Of a stretch of DNA of 64,000 nt, positions 1 to 8,713 are shown piece by piece (within the stretch, counting starts at the first letter, position 1; the number at the start of each line of letters is the position of its first letter). Source of the stretch: CAYXAA01 sp964462985. GTDB taxonomy: Bacteria > Pseudomonadota > Alphaproteobacteria > Rhizobiales > Stappiaceae. Made by a program: the position numbers and the translations under genes. Under the pieces are notes generated by a model that was not told where the DNA came from, did no database searches, and saw only the letters and a program-made list of their open reading frames with translations. The stretch spans positions 150,326-214,325 of the forward strand of contig CAYXAA010000003.1 in assembly GCA_964462985.1 (NCBI GenBank), read 5' to 3'.

Positions 1-1015
1 GGTCTATGGCTACACCGCGGCGGTGATGGCCGGCTTCTTCCTGACCGCCGTTCCCAACTGGACGGGCACGCCACCGGCCGGCGCGCTCTATGTCGGCGGC
101 ACCGGCCTGATCTGGCTGGCCGGGCGGCTGGCAGTCTGGGGCTCCGCCTTTCTCGACCCTGTGCTGGTCGCAGTGATTGACCTTGCCTTCGTGCCGCTTC
201 TCGCGATGCGTGTTGCGGGCAGCCTCTTTGCCCGACCGCAGGCGCGCAACTTGGTGTTCATCGGCCTGCTGACGCTGTTCTTCCTCGGCAATCTGTGCAT
301 GCACTTCGACTGGATCGGCGTGCGCGGCGGCGATGCGGCAGCCGGCGTCCGGCTCGGCCTGCTGGTCTCCGCGGCAATGATCGCGATCATCGGCGGCCGC
401 ATCGTGCCTGCCTTCACCCGCAATGCGCTCGAGCGCGCTGGATACCGCGGCACCATGCCCATCACCCACCCGCTTGCCGACAAGGTCGGCATCCTGTCGG
501 CGCTGCTGCTCGCCGTAACAATCGCCGCCGGCGCTCCGTCGGTGGTAGTCGGCTCGATCGCTGGCGTGGCTGCGGTGGCAAACGGCTGGCGGCTTGCCGG
601 CTGGCGCGGCAGGGCCACGCTGAAACAGCCGATCCTGTGGAGCCTTCACCTGTTCTTCCTGGCTCTGGTGGCTGGCTATGCCGCGCTGGCGGGCGCGCAT
701 CTTTTCGGCGCCCCGACGGAGATCGGCGCGCTTCATGTGATCGGCATCGGTGCCGCCGGCGGCATGACCCTGGCGGTCATGAGCCGCGCCGCTCTCGGAC
801 ACACGGGCCGCCCGCTTAGGGTCCCCCGTCCGATCGCCCTCGCCTATCTCGCCATCGCGCTCGCCGCCGCAATCCGCGGCTTCGGCACCGAAATTGCTCC
901 AGATTGGTACTACACCGTGATCTTCAGCTCCGGTGTGCTGTGGCTTGCCGGCTTCGCCTGCTTCTCCGCGATCTATCTGCCGATCCTGACCTGCTCCGAC
1001 ACACCACGCGCCTGA
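1..1015 (+). CDS. nnrS: NnrS family membrane protein, 5' end outside window
   Basis: The reading frame is open from base 2, so the true start lies upstream and about the first quarter of the protein is missing. The visible part opens with a GYTAAVMAGFFLTAVPNWTG segment and continues as a chain of roughly ten hydrophobic helices, both typical of NnrS. NnrS proteins are haem- and copper-containing membrane proteins linked to nitric oxide and nitrosative stress, often next to denitrification genes. The nitrate reductase operon starts 177 bp downstream on the same strand. The family is clear; the exact biochemical role of NnrS is only partly understood. Confidence 0.88.
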   Translation, partial: VYGYTAAVMAGFFLTAVPNWTGTPPAGALYVGGTGLIWLAGRLAVWGSAFLDPVLVAVIDLAFVPLLAMRVAGSLFARPQARNLVFIGLLTLFFLGNLCMHFDWIGVRGGDAAAGVRLGLLVSAAMIAIIGGRIVPAFTRNALERAGYRGTMPITHPLADKVGILSALLLAVTIAAGAPSVVVGSIAGVAAVANGWRLAGWRGRATLKQPILWSLHLFFLALVAGYAALAGAHLFGAPTEIGALHVIGIGAAGGMTLAVMSRAALGHTGRPLRVPRPIALAYLAIALAAAIRGFGTEIAPDWYYTVIFSSGVLWLAGFACFSAIYLPILTCSDTPRA

Positions 1016-1046
1016 CGATCCGTCAAAGAGGCGTCACAAAGCGCGG

Positions 1047-1066
1047 CCCCTTCTGAAAAAGGGGTT
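1047..1066 (+). terminator. weak hairpin after nnrS
   Basis: A 6-bp stem (CCCCTT/AAGGGG) with a CTGAAA loop lies 31 bp after the nnrS stop and is followed by only two T residues. It may end nnrS transcription or leave read-through into nap. Confidence 0.3.
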
Positions 1067-1192
1067 GCGTGTCCCACCCGGTCTCCACCGTTCTCCTCGA
1101 AGTTCCTGTGGTTGGCAACGCCGGCGACCTGGGCTAGCCTCGAATTTGTGCAGCCGGTCCGGACCGGCGCCACCAGACACCGGGGATCGACG

Positions 1193-1375
1193 ATGGCCGA
1201 TCAGTCTGACACTGCCGCCACCATGGAACCCGTCTCCCGGCGGGAGGAGATCATGGCGTTCCTGATCCTGGCAGTGCTCATCTGGCCGGTGATCGCTGTC
1301 GGGGTGGTTGGTGCCTACGGCTTCGCCGTATGGATGCTGCAGCTGATTTACGGCCCGCCAGGACCGCCGAACTAG
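1193..1375 (+). CDS. napE: NapE, small membrane protein of the periplasmic nitrate reductase operon
   Basis: This is a 60-residue protein with one transmembrane helix at about residues 20-45 and the characteristic GAYGFAVWMLQLIYGPPGPP tail of NapE. The start at 1193 gives the usual family length; an in-frame start at 1112 would add 27 residues that do not look like NapE. It is the first gene of a compact napEFDABC operon, 10 bp ahead of napF. The function of NapE is not established in any organism. I saw no FNR-type TTGAT-N4-ATCAA site in the 177-bp region upstream. Confidence 0.85.
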   Translation: MADQSDTAATMEPVSRREEIMAFLILAVLIWPVIAVGVVGAYGFAVWMLQLIYGPPGPPN

Positions 1376-1385
1376 GGACTTGTCG

Positions 1386-1898
1386 ATGTCGACCGAGCCG
1401 CTCCTGACCCGACGCCGCCTGCTTACCGGAAGGCTACGGTCGGAGCCGCTCCCGATTCGTCCGCCGTGGTCGGTGGAAGAGAGGATCACGTCCGCCTGCT
1501 CCGGTTGCGGCATCTGCGTCACCGCCTGTCCGGAAGACATCCTTCTCAGCGATGCCGAAGGCCGGCCGGTCGTCGATTTCAGTCGCGGCGAGTGCACCTT
1601 TTGCGGTGCCTGTGCCGAAGCCTGCGCCGAACCGGTGTTCGTACCGCGGCACGAAACGGCGTTCTCCCATGTTGCGGCGCTTGGGGAGACCTGTCTCGCA
1701 AGTCAGAACGTCTACTGCCAAAGTTGCGGCGATGCCTGTCCCGAAACCGCCATCCGTTTCCTTCCCAGACGTGGGGGGCCGCCCCAACCGGAGCTGATTG
1801 CCGAGCGCTGTACCGGCTGTGGCGCCTGCATTGCCGCATGCCCAGTCAACGCCGTGGCGATTCAGGCATTCGCCGGCGAAGACGCGTGCCATGGATAG
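1386..1898 (+). CDS. napF: NapF, ferredoxin-type maturation protein
   Basis: This 170-residue cytoplasmic protein carries cysteine clusters of the 4Fe-4S type (CSGCGICVTACPEDI, CTFCGACAEAC, CQSC...CPE, CTGCGACIAACP). NapF interacts with NapA before export and is thought to help load or maintain its iron-sulfur cluster. The ATG at 1386 is preceded by AGGGA at 7-nt spacing, which favours it over the in-frame TTG at 1380. Its stop overlaps the napD start (ATGGATAG), suggesting translational coupling. Confidence 0.9.
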   Translation: MSTEPLLTRRRLLTGRLRSEPLPIRPPWSVEERITSACSGCGICVTACPEDILLSDAEGRPVVDFSRGECTFCGACAEACAEPVFVPRHETAFSHVAALGETCLASQNVYCQSCGDACPETAIRFLPRRGGPPQPELIAERCTGCGACIAACPVNAVAIQAFAGEDACHG

Positions 1899-2154
1899 GG
1901 GAAATCCGGATGGCGCCACCCGCCTTCATATCTCGAGCGCGGTCGTGAGCACCAAGCCGGAGGACATGGCCGACGTCGCCGCCCGGCTCAATGGCCTGCC
2001 GGATACCGAAGTCCACCATGCTTACGGCGGCAAGATTGTCATCGTCATGGAAGGCCCGGATCAGGATGCGATCGGCGGCCGCCTGGCCGGAATCGCGCTG
2101 ATGGACGGCGTCCTGTCGGCGAACCTCGTGTTCGAGGCCATCGACGCTGATTGA
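1891..2154 (+). CDS. napD: NapD, NapA-specific chaperone
   Basis: An 87-residue cytoplasmic protein with the NapD pattern HISSAVVSTKPEDM...LPDTEVHHAYGGKIVIVME. NapD binds the twin-arginine signal peptide of NapA and holds the enzyme back until its molybdenum cofactor is inserted. The start at 1891 overlaps the napF stop by 8 bp and gives the normal family length. It lies 22 bp upstream of napA, as expected for a dedicated chaperone. Confidence 0.9.
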   Translation: MDRGNPDGATRLHISSAVVSTKPEDMADVAARLNGLPDTEVHHAYGGKIVIVMEGPDQDAIGGRLAGIALMDGVLSANLVFEAIDAD

Positions 2155-2176
2155 ACAGACAAAAGGGAGGCCGCTT

Positions 2177-4672
2177 ATGTCGTTGACCCGACGTGACATG
2201 CTGAAGAGCCAGGCGGCGGCGATTGCTGCCGCAGCGGCAGGCATTCCGGCGTCGGCGGCCGCCCAGCCGATCCCGGGCGGCGTCGAAACCCTGTCGCTGA
2301 AATGGTCGAAGGCACCCTGTCGGTTCTGCGGCACCGGCTGCGGTGTCATGGTCGGGGTCAAGGAGGGGCGCGTTGTCGCCACCCACGGCGACGTCAAGGC
2401 CGAAGTCAACCGCGGCCTCAACTGCGTCAAGGGCTACTTCCTGTCGAAGATCATGTACGGCAAAGACCGGCTGACGACACCACTTCTGCGCAAGAAAAAC
2501 GGAAGCTACGCCAAGGATGGAGAGTTCGAACCGGTTTCTTGGGACGAGGCTTTCGATGTCATGGCACGCGAATGCAAGCGCGTGCTGGCAGACAAGGGGC
2601 CGACGGCCGTCGGCATGTTCGGCTCGGGCCAGTGGACGATCTGGGAGGGCTATGCCGCGTCAAAGTTCATGCGAGCCGGCTTACGATCGAACAACCTCGA
2701 CCCGAATGCCCGCCACTGCATGGCGTCGGCGGCCGTAGCCTTCATGCGCACTTTCGGCATCGACGAGCCGATGGGCTGCTACGACGACTTCGAGGCCGCC
2801 GACACCTTCGTGCTGTGGGGCTCCAATATGGCGGAGATGCATCCGATCCTTTGGACCCGCATCACCGACCGCCGCCTCGGCCACCCGGAGTGCAAGGTGG
2901 CGGTGCTGTCGACCTTCACCAACCGCAGCTCCGACCTTGCGGATATCCCGATCGTGTTCCGGCCCGGGACGGACCTCGCGATCATGAACTACATCGCCAA
3001 CCACATCATTTCGACCGGGCGCGTGAACCAGGCCTTCGTCGACAATCACACGACCTTCATGACGGGGACGACCAACATCGGCTATGGCCTCCGGCCGGAG
3101 GATCCGCGGGAGGTTGCGGGCGTCAACGCCGGCAGAGCCGACGTGATGGAGCCGAGCGATTTCGAGACCTACAAGGCCTTGGTCGCAGAGTACACGCTCG
3201 ACAAGGTCGCCGAGTTGACGGGCGTCGAGCCTTCAATGCTCGAAGCGCTCGCCGAGCTCTATGCCGATCCGCACCGCAAGGTGATGTCGCTTTGGACGAT
3301 GGGCTTCAACCAGCACGTCCGCGGCGTTTGGGCCAACCAGCTCGTCTATAACCTCCATCTCCTGACCGGAAAGATCTCCGAGCCGGGCAACTCGCCGTTC
3401 TCGCTGACGGGCCAGCCCTCGGCCTGTGGAACCGCGCGGGAGGTCGGAACCTTCTCTCATAGGCTCCCGGCCGACATGGTGGTGACCAATCCCGAACATC
3501 GGCGGCGTGCGGAGGAGATCTGGAAGCTTCCTGAAGGGCTGCTGCCCGATCAGCCGGGCTACCACGCCGTGCTGCAGGACCGGATGCTGCGCGATGGCAA
3601 GCTCAACTTTTACTGGATCCAGGTCAACAACAATCTCCAGGCGGCACCGAATTCCTCGCAGGAGACCTATCCCGGCTACCGCAATCCGGACAACTTCATC
3701 GTCGTCTCCGACGCCTACCCCACGGTGACGGCGATGGCCGCCGACCTGATCCTGCCAGCGGCGATGTGGGTGGAGAAGGAGGGGGCCTACGGCAACGCCG
3801 AACGGCGGACCCATTTCTGGCACCAACTCGTCGATGCGCCGGGCGAGGCACGCTCGGACCTCTGGCAGATTATGGAGTTCTCCAAGCGTTTTACCACGGA
3901 CGAGGTCTGGCCCAGGGAGATCCTCGATGCCCATCCAGACTACAAGGGAAAGACCCTGTTTGAGGTCCTCTACAAGAATGGGTCTGTCGACCGCTTCCCG
4001 CTAGAAGAGACGGACGGCGACTACGCCAACCGGGAGGCTGAGCATTTCGGCTTCTACGTTCAGAAGGGCCTGTTCGAGGAATACGCCAGCTTCGGCCGCG
4101 GTCATGGCCATGACCTAGCGCCGTTCGAGGCCTATCACGAGGCCCGCGGCTTGCGCTGGCCGGTCGTGGACGGCAAGGAAACACGCTGGCGCTTCCGCGA
4201 GGGCTACGACCCATACGTCAAGCCGGGCAAGGGCGTCGAGTTCTACGGCCGGCCCGACGGGCGCGCCGTCATTCTTGCCGTGCCCTACGAGCCTCCGGCG
4301 GAGCCGCCGGACGAGGAATACGACCTCTGGCTCGTAACCGGCCGTGTGCTCGAGCACTGGCATTCCGGCTCGATGACGATGCGGGTTCCGGAGCTCTACA
4401 AGGCCTTTCCCGGTGCGCTCTGCTTCATGCACGCCGACGACGCCCGCGACCGCAATCTCAACCGTGGCGCCGAGATCCGTCTGATCTCACGACGCGGCGA
4501 GATCCGCACCCGGGTCGAGACCCGCGGCCGCAACCGCATGCCGCGGGGTGTTGTCTTCGTGCCGTGGTTCGATGCCAGCCAGCTGATCAACAAGGTGACG
4601 CTCGACGCCACTGACCCGATTTCCAAGCAGACGGATTTCAAGAAATGCGCTGTGAAGATCGTAGCGGCGTAA
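2177..4672 (+). CDS. napA: NapA, periplasmic nitrate reductase catalytic subunit
   Basis: The 831-residue molybdopterin enzyme reduces nitrate to nitrite in the periplasm. Residues 1-30 form a twin-arginine signal peptide (LTRRDMLK followed by an alanine-rich stretch). Cys48, Cys51, Cys55 and Cys83 (CRFCGTGC ... NCVKG) match the 4Fe-4S site, and Cys181 in NARHCMASA matches the molybdenum ligand. Length is normal for the family. A GGGAGG ribosome site sits 6-7 nt before the ATG. Electrons should come from quinol through NapC and NapB, both encoded next. Confidence 0.97.
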   Translation: MSLTRRDMLKSQAAAIAAAAAGIPASAAAQPIPGGVETLSLKWSKAPCRFCGTGCGVMVGVKEGRVVATHGDVKAEVNRGLNCVKGYFLSKIMYGKDRLTTPLLRKKNGSYAKDGEFEPVSWDEAFDVMARECKRVLADKGPTAVGMFGSGQWTIWEGYAASKFMRAGLRSNNLDPNARHCMASAAVAFMRTFGIDEPMGCYDDFEAADTFVLWGSNMAEMHPILWTRITDRRLGHPECKVAVLSTFTNRSSDLADIPIVFRPGTDLAIMNYIANHIISTGRVNQAFVDNHTTFMTGTTNIGYGLRPEDPREVAGVNAGRADVMEPSDFETYKALVAEYTLDKVAELTGVEPSMLEALAELYADPHRKVMSLWTMGFNQHVRGVWANQLVYNLHLLTGKISEPGNSPFSLTGQPSACGTAREVGTFSHRLPADMVVTNPEHRRRAEEIWKLPEGLLPDQPGYHAVLQDRMLRDGKLNFYWIQVNNNLQAAPNSSQETYPGYRNPDNFIVVSDAYPTVTAMAADLILPAAMWVEKEGAYGNAERRTHFWHQLVDAPGEARSDLWQIMEFSKRFTTDEVWPREILDAHPDYKGKTLFEVLYKNGSVDRFPLEETDGDYANREAEHFGFYVQKGLFEEYASFGRGHGHDLAPFEAYHEARGLRWPVVDGKETRWRFREGYDPYVKPGKGVEFYGRPDGRAVILAVPYEPPAEPPDEEYDLWLVTGRVLEHWHSGSMTMRVPELYKAFPGALCFMHADDARDRNLNRGAEIRLISRRGEIRTRVETRGRNRMPRGVVFVPWFDASQLINKVTLDATDPISKQTDFKKCAVKIVAA

Positions 4673-5133
4673 GGGCCATCGTTCGGGCAACGGCCGGCGC
4701 GGCGACGGCAGGCGCGCTCCTGTTGGCGACAGCAACATTTGCGCAGGACTTCTCGCGGGAGAGCCCGCGGCTGGTCGGCCCCACGCCGGCGATGGAACCG
4801 ATCCCGGCGCCGCAGCTCGCCCGGCCGATAACGGACGACCGCCGCGTCATGCGCAACTATCCCGAGCAGCCACCGGTCATTCCTCATTCGATCGAGGGCT
4901 ATCAGCTGTCGCTCAACGCCAATCGGTGCCTTGAGTGCCACCGCCGCCAGTTCACCGAGAGCTCGGGGGCTCCGATGATCAGCACCACCCATTTCATGGA
5001 CCGCGACTTCCAGGTACTCGCGGACGTGGCACCACGACGCTATTTCTGCCTGCAGTGCCATGTGCCGCAGACGGACGCCGAGCCGCTGGTCGAAAACGAC
5101 TTCGTCGACATGAGCAAGATCAGGGCGGAGTAG
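4645..5133 (+). CDS. napB: NapB, dihaem cytochrome c subunit
   Basis: This 162-residue periplasmic protein has a Sec-type signal (hydrophobic stretch at about residues 15-33, AQ at the cleavage region) and two haem c motifs, CLECH at 95-99 and CLQCH at 135-139. NapB forms a complex with NapA and passes it electrons. The predicted start lies 28 bp inside the napA 3' end, and no better start is visible. The stop is followed directly by napC. Confidence 0.93.
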   Translation: MRCEDRSGVRAIVRATAGAATAGALLLATATFAQDFSRESPRLVGPTPAMEPIPAPQLARPITDDRRVMRNYPEQPPVIPHSIEGYQLSLNANRCLECHRRQFTESSGAPMISTTHFMDRDFQVLADVAPRRYFCLQCHVPQTDAEPLVENDFVDMSKIRAE

Positions 5134-5139
5134 GTGGCC

Positions 5140-5847
5140 ATGGCACGGCTCTGGCGCATTCTCCGCCGCTTCTGGCAGGTCATCAGCCGGCCGAGTTCCT
5201 ATCTGAGCCTCGGCTTCCTGACACTCGGCGGCTTCATTTGCGGCGTCATCTTCTGGGGCGGCTTCAACACGGCGCTGGAGCTGACGAACACAGAGACCTT
5301 CTGCATTTCCTGTCATGAGATGCGGGACAACGTCTATCAGGAGCTGACACGCACGGTTCATTTCACCAACCGCTCGGGCGTGCGCGCCTCCTGCCCGGAC
5401 TGTCATGTACCGCACGAGTGGACAGACAAAATCGCACGCAAGATGCAGGCGTCCAAGGAGGTCTGGGGCAAGATCTTCGGCACGATCAACACCCGCCGCA
5501 AGTTCCTCGATCACCGGCTCGAGCTCGCCAAGCACGAGTGGGCAAGGCTCGCGGCAAACGACTCGCTCGAATGCCGAAACTGTCATTCCGCCGTTGCGAT
5601 GGATCTCACCCGCCAGGCACCACGGGCGGCTGAAATCCACTCCCGCTATCTTCTGAGCAACGAGCGCACCTGCATCGACTGTCACAAGGGAATCGCCCAC
5701 GAACTGCCTGACATGTCCGGCATTGAGCCGGGCTGGCAGGCGCCGACGGACCTACGGGGTACCGAGGAACGGCAGAGCCTGCTCGACGCGGAAGCCCAGG
5801 GTGCGTTGGCTGCATTTGTCGGCGGGCTCACTTCGGACGGGCGGTAA
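5140..5847 (+). CDS. napC: NapC, membrane-anchored tetrahaem quinol dehydrogenase
   Basis: A 235-residue NapC/NirT family protein with one N-terminal membrane anchor (about residues 17-45) and four CXXCH haem motifs at about 55-59 (CISCH), 85-89 (CPDCH), 145-149 (CRNCH) and 178-182 (CIDCH). It oxidises quinol and reduces NapB. ATG 5140 is preceded by GGAG at about 9 nt; GTG 5134 is an alternative start. It closes the nap operon; napG and napH are absent, as is usual for alphaproteobacterial nap operons. Confidence 0.93.
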   Translation: MARLWRILRRFWQVISRPSSYLSLGFLTLGGFICGVIFWGGFNTALELTNTETFCISCHEMRDNVYQELTRTVHFTNRSGVRASCPDCHVPHEWTDKIARKMQASKEVWGKIFGTINTRRKFLDHRLELAKHEWARLAANDSLECRNCHSAVAMDLTRQAPRAAEIHSRYLLSNERTCIDCHKGIAHELPDMSGIEPGWQAPTDLRGTEERQSLLDAEAQGALAAFVGGLTSDGR

Positions 5848-6223
5848 GCGTATTCCGCGCTCGAGAACAACCACTCCGCCGACCTCGTTTCCGCTTCGTT
5901 CCGACGTCCGTGCGCGCTTCAAACTTCAGGGCGCCGCAGCTGCTGCGCTTGCCGATTGGCACCGGCCGGCGCCCGCTGCCAATGGCCTTCAAGGGAAATA
6001 TGCCGCTTTATCCGCAAAGCAGTCGGAACAATGCGGCCGTCCGAGTGATTGAAATCTGCTGAAGCCGCCAAAAACGGTCTTCGCCAGCGTCGCGCCATAA
6101 AAATTCCCCGTTCTCTCTATGAGGTGCAAAAATTAGTCATGGTTCCGCTATAGAGCAAACACATTATTTTGTGACTTTATTATTCGTATACTTGCAATTG
6201 GACAGGCAGGGCGGATTAATCAG
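5848..6223. other. 376-bp noncoding region between nap and the arabinose-type operon
   Basis: No supported gene. The right half (about 6090-6220) is clearly richer in A+T than the flanks and probably holds the promoter of the next operon. I see no strong terminator hairpin. A GGAAC at 6025-6029 lacks a matching GTT at stress-promoter spacing. Confidence 0.6.
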
Positions 6224-7252
6224 GTGGGCAGGGACCGAGAAACGTTTGTTCGCATCGGCAGCTTTCTGCTGCCATTGGCAATCCTACTCACCTTTCTTTT
6301 CATTCTTCTCCTCTCGCCAGTCGACACCCAAAGAACCCTGAGGTCGATCGCTACGATCGACTACGGCACCCTATCCGTCGTGCTCGTTCTTTCGCTGGTT
6401 AACTATGTGCTTCGGTTCTGGCGTTGGGCGATTTTGCTCGGCCAGCGTGCGGCGGCTGTTCCGGTGTTTCGGCATCTGGTCATCTACATCGCAGGTTTTG
6501 CGCTCACCACGACGCCTGGAAAGGCCGGCGAGGCGATGCGCAGCTACTATCTTCTCCCCCACGGCATCAGCACGCGGGAGAGCCTTGCTGCGCTTTATGC
6601 GGAGCGGCTGTTCGACCTGTGCGTCGTCAGCATGCTGGCTTTCCTGCTGATCATGCATTCAGGCGTCGTCGCCCGCACGCTCGGCCTTGCCGGCGCCGCC
6701 GTCACAGCGGTGCTCCTCGCTGTTCAGCATCCTGCAGTCGCGAGAGGCCTCAATCGCATTGCTGCACGCTTCCGGGAATGGCGTGCTGCCGTGGCCATTG
6801 GCGCGGCAGCAGCCTTCCTGACCGAGGTGCGTTCGATGATGAGCGCACGGATTGTAATGTCCGGCTCCGTGCTCGGTTTGCTCGCCTGGGGGGCCGAGGG
6901 CATTGGCGCCTATCTGGTGTGTCGTGCGCTCGGACTCGAAATCGATGTGTGGCTCGCTGTCGGAATCTATGCAACCGCAATGCTGGCTGGCGCGTTTTCT
7001 TTCCTGCCGGGAGGTTTGGGCGGAACCGAAGTGGTGATGACATCGCTGCTGGTCTACGCAGGGGCGACGGTACCGGTCGCAATCGCCGCGACGATGATCG
7101 TCCGCCTCGCCACGCTGTGGTTCGCTGTCGCACTCGGTTTGGGCGCCTGGTTCGGTCTGGAAGCCGCGAACGGCTTCGGACGGGCGGGTCCGGGGGGCAT
7201 GCCAGGGAGAATAAGCCGTCATGCCCCAACTCGACGCAACCTTGAAGGCTGA
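6224..7252 (+). CDS. flippase-like membrane protein (lysylphosphatidylglycerol synthase TM / UPF0104 family)
   Basis: A 342-residue protein with about eight transmembrane helices and the family signature LPGGLGGTEVVMTSLL near residue 265. Relatives include the membrane half of MprF and Dol-P-mannose flippase-like proteins. The start is a GTG. It overlaps the next gene by 32 bp and heads a four-gene operon whose other products match polyprenyl-phospho-arabinose synthesis. A role in moving that lipid-linked sugar across the membrane is attractive but purely inferred from context. Confidence 0.75.
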   Translation: MGRDRETFVRIGSFLLPLAILLTFLFILLLSPVDTQRTLRSIATIDYGTLSVVLVLSLVNYVLRFWRWAILLGQRAAAVPVFRHLVIYIAGFALTTTPGKAGEAMRSYYLLPHGISTRESLAALYAERLFDLCVVSMLAFLLIMHSGVVARTLGLAGAAVTAVLLAVQHPAVARGLNRIAARFREWRAAVAIGAAAAFLTEVRSMMSARIVMSGSVLGLLAWGAEGIGAYLVCRALGLEIDVWLAVGIYATAMLAGAFSFLPGGLGGTEVVMTSLLVYAGATVPVAIAATMIVRLATLWFAVALGLGAWFGLEAANGFGRAGPGGMPGRISRHAPTRRNLEG

Positions 7253-8702
7253 CAAGTCCAAGGTGGCAAGCGATCAGGCCAAGGAGCCCTCGGTTCCACT
7301 CGTCGTCGATCTCGACGGCACGCTGATCAATAGCAACCTGCTGGTGGAGTCGGTGATCGCACTGCTGAAGCGGTCGCTTTTTTCGGTGTTCCTGCTGCCG
7401 CTATGGCTGATGCGGGGCAAGGCCACATTCAAGGCTGAGGTGACGCGGCGGACCACGCTCGACCTCTCTGTCCTCCCTCTGAACAGACCCCTGCTCGAAC
7501 ATCTGAAGCGGGAGAAGGCCCGCGGCCGGCGGCTCGTCCTGGCAACGGGTGCCTATGAGACGCTCGCGCGGCGCATCGCCGACCGCCTCGGGCTGTTCGA
7601 GGAGGTCCTTGCCACCAACGGCACGATCAACCTGACCTGTCATAACAAGCTTGCCGCCCTGCGTGCCCGCTTCGGCGCCACGGGCTTCGACTATGCCGGC
7701 AATGCGGTCGACGACTGTCCGATCTGGAGCGCCGCGCGCCGCGCCACCGTGGTCAACGCCTCGCCGCGCCTGCTCAACTGGGCAACGGTAAATGCAACGG
7801 TTGACGGCGTATTCCCGCGCGAAAAGCCGACGCTCGGGCTTTACGTCCGCGCCTTGCGCCTGCACCAATGGCTGAAGAACCTGCTGCTGTTCGCGCCTCT
7901 GATCGCGGCGTTGAAGTTCACCGACGTCGACGCCTTGATGCAGCTCGGGATCGGCTTTCTCGCCTTCGGCTGCTGCGCCTCGAGCGTCTATTTGCTCAAC
8001 GACATCATCGACCTTGAGGATGACCGGCTCCATCCCAACAAGAAGCACCGGCCGTTTGCCTCCGGTCGTCTGCCGATTAGCCACGGGCTTGTCCTCATTC
8101 CCGTTCTTCTGGTGTCCGCCGCAGCACTCAGTGCGTTGCTTCCGTTGAAGTTCAGCCTCGTCCTGATGGCCTATTATGCCACCACACTCGCCTATACGTT
8201 CTTCCTGAAGCGCATGGAGGCCGTGGATGTGGTGACGCTGGCGATGCTCTATACCACGCGGATCTTCGCCGGCGGCGCGGCGGCCGGCATCCCGCTGTCG
8301 GTCTGGCTCTTGACCTTCTCGGTTTTCATCTTCCTCAGCCTAGCGCTCGCCAAGCGCTGCGCCGAACTGCAGTTGTTGCGCAAGCACGGCAAGTCGAAGA
8401 GCTCCGGCCGCGGCTATGTGCTCGCCGATCTGCCCATGCTGCGCAGCATGGGGGTCGGATCGGGCTATGTCGCCGCGGTCGTCCTCGCCCTTTACCTGAA
8501 TTCGCCGCAGGTGGCCCTTGCCTATGAGCACTCGGACATGCTTTGGCTCTGCGTGCCTGTGCTGGTCTACTGGGTCACGCGGGTCTGGCTGAAAACCGGC
8601 CGCGGCGAGATGCACGACGATCCGCTTGTCTTTGCCGCACGGGACCGCGTCAGCCTCGTCATGGCCGCGCTCTGTGGTGGCGCAATCGTGTTTGCCTTGT
8701 GA
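7221..8702 (+). CDS. HAD phosphatase-UbiA prenyltransferase fusion (DPPR synthase-like)
   Basis: The 493-residue protein joins an N-terminal HAD domain (about 1-190; DLDGTL nucleophile motif, acidic motif DDCPIW) to a C-terminal UbiA membrane prenyltransferase (about 200-493; NDIIDLEDD, the metal-binding NDxxD motif). Such fusions are related to the mycobacterial enzyme that joins decaprenyl phosphate and phosphoribosyl pyrophosphate, and to NoeC of Azorhizobium. The HAD domain could remove the ribose 5-phosphate afterwards, a step a separate PAP2 protein performs in mycobacteria. The two downstream genes encode the next two enzymes of that route, which supports this reading. Confidence 0.78.
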   Translation: MPQLDATLKADKSKVASDQAKEPSVPLVVDLDGTLINSNLLVESVIALLKRSLFSVFLLPLWLMRGKATFKAEVTRRTTLDLSVLPLNRPLLEHLKREKARGRRLVLATGAYETLARRIADRLGLFEEVLATNGTINLTCHNKLAALRARFGATGFDYAGNAVDDCPIWSAARRATVVNASPRLLNWATVNATVDGVFPREKPTLGLYVRALRLHQWLKNLLLFAPLIAALKFTDVDALMQLGIGFLAFGCCASSVYLLNDIIDLEDDRLHPNKKHRPFASGRLPISHGLVLIPVLLVSAAALSALLPLKFSLVLMAYYATTLAYTFFLKRMEAVDVVTLAMLYTTRIFAGGAAAGIPLSVWLLTFSVFIFLSLALAKRCAELQLLRKHGKSKSSGRGYVLADLPMLRSMGVGSGYVAAVVLALYLNSPQVALAYEHSDMLWLCVPVLVYWVTRVWLKTGRGEMHDDPLVFAARDRVSLVMAALCGGAIVFAL

Positions 8703-8713
8703 CAGGCGGTGCG

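Noticed and set aside
1016..1192. FNR/NnrR-type site for nap regulation
   Set aside because: I found no TTGAT-N4-ATCAA or close variant in this region.
4396..5700. A 434-codon minus-strand open frame across napA-napC
   Set aside because: It is antisense to the strongly supported napA, napB and napC genes and has no family resemblance; long antisense frames are expected in GC-rich DNA.
6025..6029. GGAAC as a possible EcfG promoter upstream of the flippase-like gene
   Set aside because: No GTT at the 17- or 18-base spacing.
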